This document shows positions 6,511-9,829 of a stretch of DNA of 9,829 bases, piece by piece (position 1 is the first letter of the stretch; the number at the start of each line of letters is the position of its first letter). The position numbers and the translations under genes are program-made. Below the pieces are notes generated by a model, which made no database searches, was not told the DNA's origin, and saw only the letters and a program-made list of their open reading frames with translations. Source of the DNA: Mycobacterium sp. (GTDB lineage Bacteria; Actinomycetota; Actinomycetes; Mycobacteriales; Mycobacteriaceae); NCBI GenBank assembly GCA_018500005.2, contig JAHBAP020000042.1, forward strand, positions 1-9,829. Direction: 5' to 3'.

Positions 6511-8079
6511 ATGGAGCAAGCCACCCAACCCCGCTTTCTTGATGAACGCCTCGCGCATTGGGCGCAGGTCAAGCCCGACGAGGAAGCCATCAGCTACCTC
6601 GGTCGCAGCTTCACCTGGGCTCAGTTCAACGACCGGGTCCGTCGGCTGGCCGGCGCGCTGGCTGAACGAGGCATCGGCCGCGGCGACGTGGTGGCCTTCC
6701 TGGACAAGAATCACCCCGCGTGCGTGGAGACCACCGTGGCCGCGGCGAGCCTGGGCGCAGCCACCGCGATCATCAACTTCCGCCTGGCCGGTGACGAGAT
6801 GGACTACGTCCTCAACGACTGCGGTGCCAAGCTGATCATCGTCGGCGCCGACCTGAAGGCTTCCATCGACAAGATCCGTGACCGGCTGACCCAAGTCGAG
6901 CACGTCATCACCGTCACCCCAGACGGCGGTGAAGGCGACGAGTACGAGGCGATGCTCGCTGCGGCCACGCCGCGCGAACGCGGCGCGGACGTCTCTCCCG
7001 ACGACGTCTGCGTGATCATGTATTCCTCGGGCACCACCGGGAACCCCAAGGGAATCGAGCTCACTCAGGCCAACCTGATGGCGCACACCATCAACTCCCA
7101 GACCTTCGAGTTCGAGCCCGACGACAAGAGCATGGTCGCGATGCCGCTGTTCCACGTCGGCGGATCCTCGTATATGCAGTTCGGCATCCACGCCGGGATC
7201 ACCACCATCATGACCCGGGAGGTCGACGGCGCATCACTGGCCGGGGCGATGCTGGCCGGGGCCACCCGGACCTTCCTGGTGCCGGCGGTGCTGGCCAAGG
7301 TGATGGAGATGGGTCCGGACGCCGTCAACCTGTTCAACCGGTTGCGCACCTTCGTCTACGGCGCCTCCCCGATGCCCCCGGCCCTGTTGAAGCAGGCCCT
7401 TGTCGACTTCCCCGACACCGGCTTCGTCCAGGTTTACGGGCTGACCGAGGTGTGCGGTGCGGTCACCCAGTTGTCGCCGGAGGCCCACCGTGACGAGTCC
7501 CGGCCCGAGCGGCTGCACAGCGCGGGCAAGCCCATGGGCGAGGTCGAGGTCAAGGTCGTCAACCCCGACACCCTCGAAGAGGTCCCGCAGGGCGAGCCCG
7601 GCGAATTATGGTTCCGCACACCACAGTTGATGGTGGGTTACCACAACAAGCCGGAGGCCACCGCTGAGGCGATCACCTCCGATCGGTGGTTCCGAACCGG
7701 CGATATCGGCCGCGTTGACGACGGCGGATTCGTCTTCGTCGAGGACCGACTCAAGGACATGATCATCTCCGGTGGAGAGAACATCTACTCCGTCGAAGTG
7801 GAGCGCGCACTGACCGATCACCCTGCCGTGATGGACGCCGCGGTCTTCGGCATCCCCGACGAGAAGTGGGGCGAGTCGGTCAAGGCCGTCGTCGAACTCT
7901 ACGACGGCAAGCAGGCCACTCCGGAGGAACTGATCGCCTGGTGCAAGGGGAAGTTGGCCGGCTACAAGTGCCCGCGCAGCGTGGACGTCATGGCGGAGTT
8001 GCCGCGTAACCCCACCGGCAAGCTGCTCAAGAAGGATCTGCGAAAGCCGTACTGGGAGAACCGCGAACGCGCCATCTGA
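6511..8079 (+). CDS. Acyl-CoA synthetase (FadD family, AMP-forming)
   Basis: A 522-aa ANL-superfamily ligase, distinct from FadD8 and closer in appearance to FadD13-type enzymes. The motifs are complete: YSSGTTGNPKG (171-181), VYGLTE (308-313), WFRTGD (D398), DRLKDMIISGGENIYS (412-427) and the catalytic lysine in RNPTGK (K504). Activation of a fatty or aromatic acid to its CoA ester via an acyl-adenylate is expected; the substrate is unknown. Start at ATG 6511, 50 bp after the MFS stop; no clear Shine-Dalgarno sequence or TANNNT hexamer was found, so it may be read from the MFS promoter. Its TGA overlaps the menC ATG as TGATG, implying translational coupling with menC. The position beside menC raises the question of o-succinylbenzoate-CoA ligase (MenE) activity, but actinobacterial MenE is shorter (about 360 aa in M. 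tuberculosis) and encoded elsewhere, so FadD is the safer name. Confidence 0.93.
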   Translation: MEQATQPRFLDERLAHWAQVKPDEEAISYLGRSFTWAQFNDRVRRLAGALAERGIGRGDVVAFLDKNHPACVETTVAAASLGAATAIINFRLAGDEMDYVLNDCGAKLIIVGADLKASIDKIRDRLTQVEHVITVTPDGGEGDEYEAMLAAATPRERGADVSPDDVCVIMYSSGTTGNPKGIELTQANLMAHTINSQTFEFEPDDKSMVAMPLFHVGGSSYMQFGIHAGITTIMTREVDGASLAGAMLAGATRTFLVPAVLAKVMEMGPDAVNLFNRLRTFVYGASPMPPALLKQALVDFPDTGFVQVYGLTEVCGAVTQLSPEAHRDESRPERLHSAGKPMGEVEVKVVNPDTLEEVPQGEPGELWFRTPQLMVGYHNKPEATAEAITSDRWFRTGDIGRVDDGGFVFVEDRLKDMIISGGENIYSVEVERALTDHPAVMDAAVFGIPDEKWGESVKAVVELYDGKQATPEELIAWCKGKLAGYKCPRSVDVMAELPRNPTGKLLKKDLRKPYWENRERAI

Positions 8080-9044
8080 TGCTGCCCGCGCTGGACGACC
8101 TGCTGGACCGCCTGCACGTCGTCGCGCTGCCGATGCGGGTGCGGTTCCGCGGCATCACCGTGCGGGAGGTCGCGCTGATCGACGGCCCCGCAGGCTGGGG
8201 TGAGTTCGGCGCGTTCCTGGAGTACCAGGCAGCCGAGGCGGCGCACTGGCTGGCATCCGGGATCGAGTCCGCCTACCGGCCGGCCCCGCCACCGAAACGG
8301 ACGGTGATCCCGATCAACGCCACGGTTCCGGCGGTGGCAGCTGAGCAGGTGCCCGAGGTGTTGGCCCGGTTTCCCGGCGCGACGACGGCCAAGGTGAAGG
8401 TCGCTGAACCCGGACAGACCTTGGCCGACGATGTGGCCCGGGTCAACGCCGTGCGTGCGGCGGTGCCGACCGTGCGGGTGGACGCCAACGGCGGGTGGAG
8501 CGTGCTGGAAGCGGTGACTGCGGCGCGCGCGCTCACCGCCGACGGGCCGCTGGAGTATCTGGAGCAGCCCTGCCGGACGGTGGAGGAGCTCGCCGAGGTG
8601 CGCCGCCGGGTCACGATCCCGGTCGCGGCGGACGAGAGCATCCGCAAGGCGGAGGACCCGCTGGCCGTGGTGCGGGCCGGGGCCGCCGACATCGCGGTTC
8701 TCAAGGTCGCCCCGTTGGGCGGAATCACAGCCATGCTCGACATCGCCGCCCAGATCGACATCCCGGTGGTCGTCTCCAGCGCACTGGACTCCGCGGTCGG
8801 TATCGCCGCCGGCCTGGCGGCCGCGGCCGCACTTCCCCGGCTGGAGCACGCCTGCGGCCTGGGTACCGGCGGGTTGTTCGTCACCGACGTCGCCGACCTG
8901 GCGCCGGTTGACGGCGTCCTGCCCGTCGCCGGCGCCGTCCCGGATCCGGCGAGGTTGGTTGCCCTGGCGGCCCCCCGGGATCGCCGTGAATGGTGGAGCG
9001 CCCGAGTTCGGGAGTGTCACGGTTTGCTAGCGTCGCGGTCGTGA
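8079..9044 (+). CDS. menC: o-Succinylbenzoate synthase MenC
   Basis: A 321-aa enolase-superfamily enzyme that dehydrates SHCHC (2-succinyl-6-hydroxy-2,4-cyclohexadiene-1-carboxylate) to o-succinylbenzoate in the menaquinone pathway. The N-terminal capping part includes WGEFGAFLEY (40-49). The barrel carries the catalytic pair in TAKVKVAEPG (K105 and K107), the three Mg2+ ligands in VDANGG (D135), EYLEQPC (E162) and VAADESIRK (D185), and the opposing lysine in AVLKVAPLGG (K209). All are present, so the enzyme should be active. Length is close to the roughly 326 aa of M. tuberculosis MenC. The ATG at 8079 shares its A with the TGA of the upstream ligase gene; there is no strong Shine-Dalgarno sequence, so translation probably depends on coupling. 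Its stop overlaps the bpoC GTG by 4 nt. Confidence 0.97.
   Translation: MLPALDDLLDRLHVVALPMRVRFRGITVREVALIDGPAGWGEFGAFLEYQAAEAAHWLASGIESAYRPAPPPKRTVIPINATVPAVAAEQVPEVLARFPGATTAKVKVAEPGQTLADDVARVNAVRAAVPTVRVDANGGWSVLEAVTAARALTADGPLEYLEQPCRTVEELAEVRRRVTIPVAADESIRKAEDPLAVVRAGAADIAVLKVAPLGGITAMLDIAAQIDIPVVVSSALDSAVGIAAGLAAAAALPRLEHACGLGTGGLFVTDVADLAPVDGVLPVAGAVPDPARLVALAAPRDRREWWSARVRECHGLLASRS
9028..9033 (+). promoter_or_regulatory. Possible extended -10 (TGC-TAGCGT) for bpoC inside the menC 3' end
   Basis: TAGCGT is preceded directly by TGC (TGN extension at 9025-9027) and lies 7 nt before the bpoC GTG at 9041. An internal leaderless start would let bpoC be expressed apart from menC. Otherwise it is read from the upstream promoter with GTGA coupling. 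Confidence 0.35.
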
Positions 9045-9826
9045 GCAACCTGGCCTACGACGACACCGGCGCCGGTGATCCCGTGCTGTTCATCGCCGGA
9101 ACCGGCGGTGCCGGCCGTACCTGGCACATCCACCAGGTCCCGGTTTTCCTCGATGCGGGCTATCGCTGCATCACATTCGACAACCGGGGCGTGGGGGCCA
9201 CCGCGAACGACGACGGGTTCACCACCGCCCAGCTGGTCGCCGACACCGTCGACATCATCGAGACTGTCATCGGCGGTCCGACCCGGGTGGTCGCAATGTC
9301 GATGGGGGCCTTCATCGCGCAGGAACTGATGCTGGCGCGACCCGACCTGGTCCGGCAGGCCGCGCTGATGGGCACCCGTGGACGAATCGATCCCACCCGG
9401 ATCGCATTCCGCACCGCCGACCTGGAACTGGCCGACGCCGGTGTCCAGTTGCCCGACACCTTCGCGGCCAAAGTTCGCGTGCTGGAGAACTTTTCGCCCA
9501 AGACCATCAACTCGCCTGCCGTCGACGAATGGCTGCAGATGTTCACCGCATTTCCGCTGCGGTACACCCGCGGTTGGCGGGCTCAACTCGGCGTCGCCCC
9601 GGTGGAGAACCGGTTGCCGGCCTACCGCGCGATCCCCAACGAGGTCCTCGTCATCGGTTTCGCCGACGACGTGATCACCCCGCCCGCGCTGGGCAAGGAG
9701 GTGGCCGAGGCCATCCCCAAGGCCCGCTACGTGCAGATCGCCAACACCGGCCATCTGGGCTTCCTGGAGCGCCACGACGCCGTCAACAATGCCGTGCTGG
9801 ACTTCTTCGGCGGAACGCTCATCTAG
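9041..9826 (+). CDS. bpoC: Alpha/beta hydrolase, BpoC (Rv0554)-like
   Basis: A 261-aa single-domain alpha/beta hydrolase. The oxyanion-loop region is FIAGTGGAGRTW (17-28), the nucleophile elbow is AMSMGA with S87, the acid is D210 in FADDVITPP, and the base is H238 in NTGHLGF, which together give a complete Ser-Asp-His triad. Length and residue spacing match M. tuberculosis Rv0554, annotated as a peroxidase (BpoC) although the family is better described as serine hydrolases. Because SHCHC synthase MenH is also an alpha/beta hydrolase and this gene sits between menC and the expected menD, a MenH role has been considered for the M. tuberculosis protein; the sequence alone does not settle it. 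The start is the GTG at 9041, overlapping the menC stop as GTGA and giving the family N-terminus (VSNLAYDDTG). An ATG 17 codons upstream (8990) is less likely. The gene is complete and ends 3 nt before the window edge. Confidence 0.93.
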   Translation: MSNLAYDDTGAGDPVLFIAGTGGAGRTWHIHQVPVFLDAGYRCITFDNRGVGATANDDGFTTAQLVADTVDIIETVIGGPTRVVAMSMGAFIAQELMLARPDLVRQAALMGTRGRIDPTRIAFRTADLELADAGVQLPDTFAAKVRVLENFSPKTINSPAVDEWLQMFTAFPLRYTRGWRAQLGVAPVENRLPAYRAIPNEVLVIGFADDVITPPALGKEVAEAIPKARYVQIANTGHLGFLERHDAVNNAVLDFFGGTLI

Positions 9827-9829
9827 GGC

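Noticed and set aside
6511..8079. Naming the second ligase menE
   Set aside because: Its length (522 aa) and motifs fit FadD enzymes better; location near menC alone is not enough.

Overview
The window reads as a chromosomal segment of a non-tuberculous mycobacterium (Mycobacteriaceae). The DNA is GC-rich, GTG and ATG starts are mixed, and the encoded proteins match from memory the M. tuberculosis products MenB, FadD8, MgtA (Rv0557), MenC and BpoC (Rv0554) closely enough to fix several starts by length and catalytic-residue numbering. No database search was possible, so species assignment stops there. No tRNA, rRNA, insertion sequence or CRISPR array was seen.

Layout, left to right. Positions 1-262 hold the N-terminal part of a short-chain dehydrogenase (minus strand), followed in coordinate order by menB (minus); in transcription order menB comes first. 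A 138-bp divergent gap (1199-1336) separates menB from an mgtA-like mannosyltransferase (plus). mgtA runs tail-to-tail into a small HAD-family hydrolase gene (minus), and both stop codons lie inside one CTAG. The HAD gene is downstream of, and fused by a duplicated 53-bp repeat to, fadD8 (minus). An 87-bp divergent promoter region (4811-4897) rich in palindromes separates fadD8 from a DHA2-type MFS transporter gene (plus), which is followed on the same strand by a second acyl-CoA synthetase gene, menC and bpoC. The last three are packed with 1-bp (TGATG) and 4-bp (GTGA) overlaps. The window ends 3 nt after bpoC, where menD would be expected from the M. tuberculosis order.

How it works together: MenC makes o-succinylbenzoate and MenB closes the second ring of the naphthoquinone, so this is part of the menaquinone (electron-transport quinone) locus. 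The two AMP-forming ligases, the MFS exporter, the mannosyltransferase and the HAD enzyme are accessory genes of lipid and envelope type placed among the men genes. In M. tuberculosis, as I recall, the fadD8-menB gap holds vapBC3 and mgtA lies beyond menD, so this window shows a local rearrangement.

The most unusual element is a tandem repeat (3111-3220) at the fadD8/HAD junction. It resembles the mycobacterial interspersed repetitive units (MIRUs): it contains the fadD8 stop, a GAGGAGGAG ribosome-binding site and the only good start codon for the HAD gene, and its 57-bp period keeps the reading frame. Several genes (fadD8, the MFS gene, bpoC, possibly menB) also have a TANNNT -10 hexamer 6-7 nt before the start codon, the geometry of leaderless transcripts. 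I see no clearly new multi-gene system.
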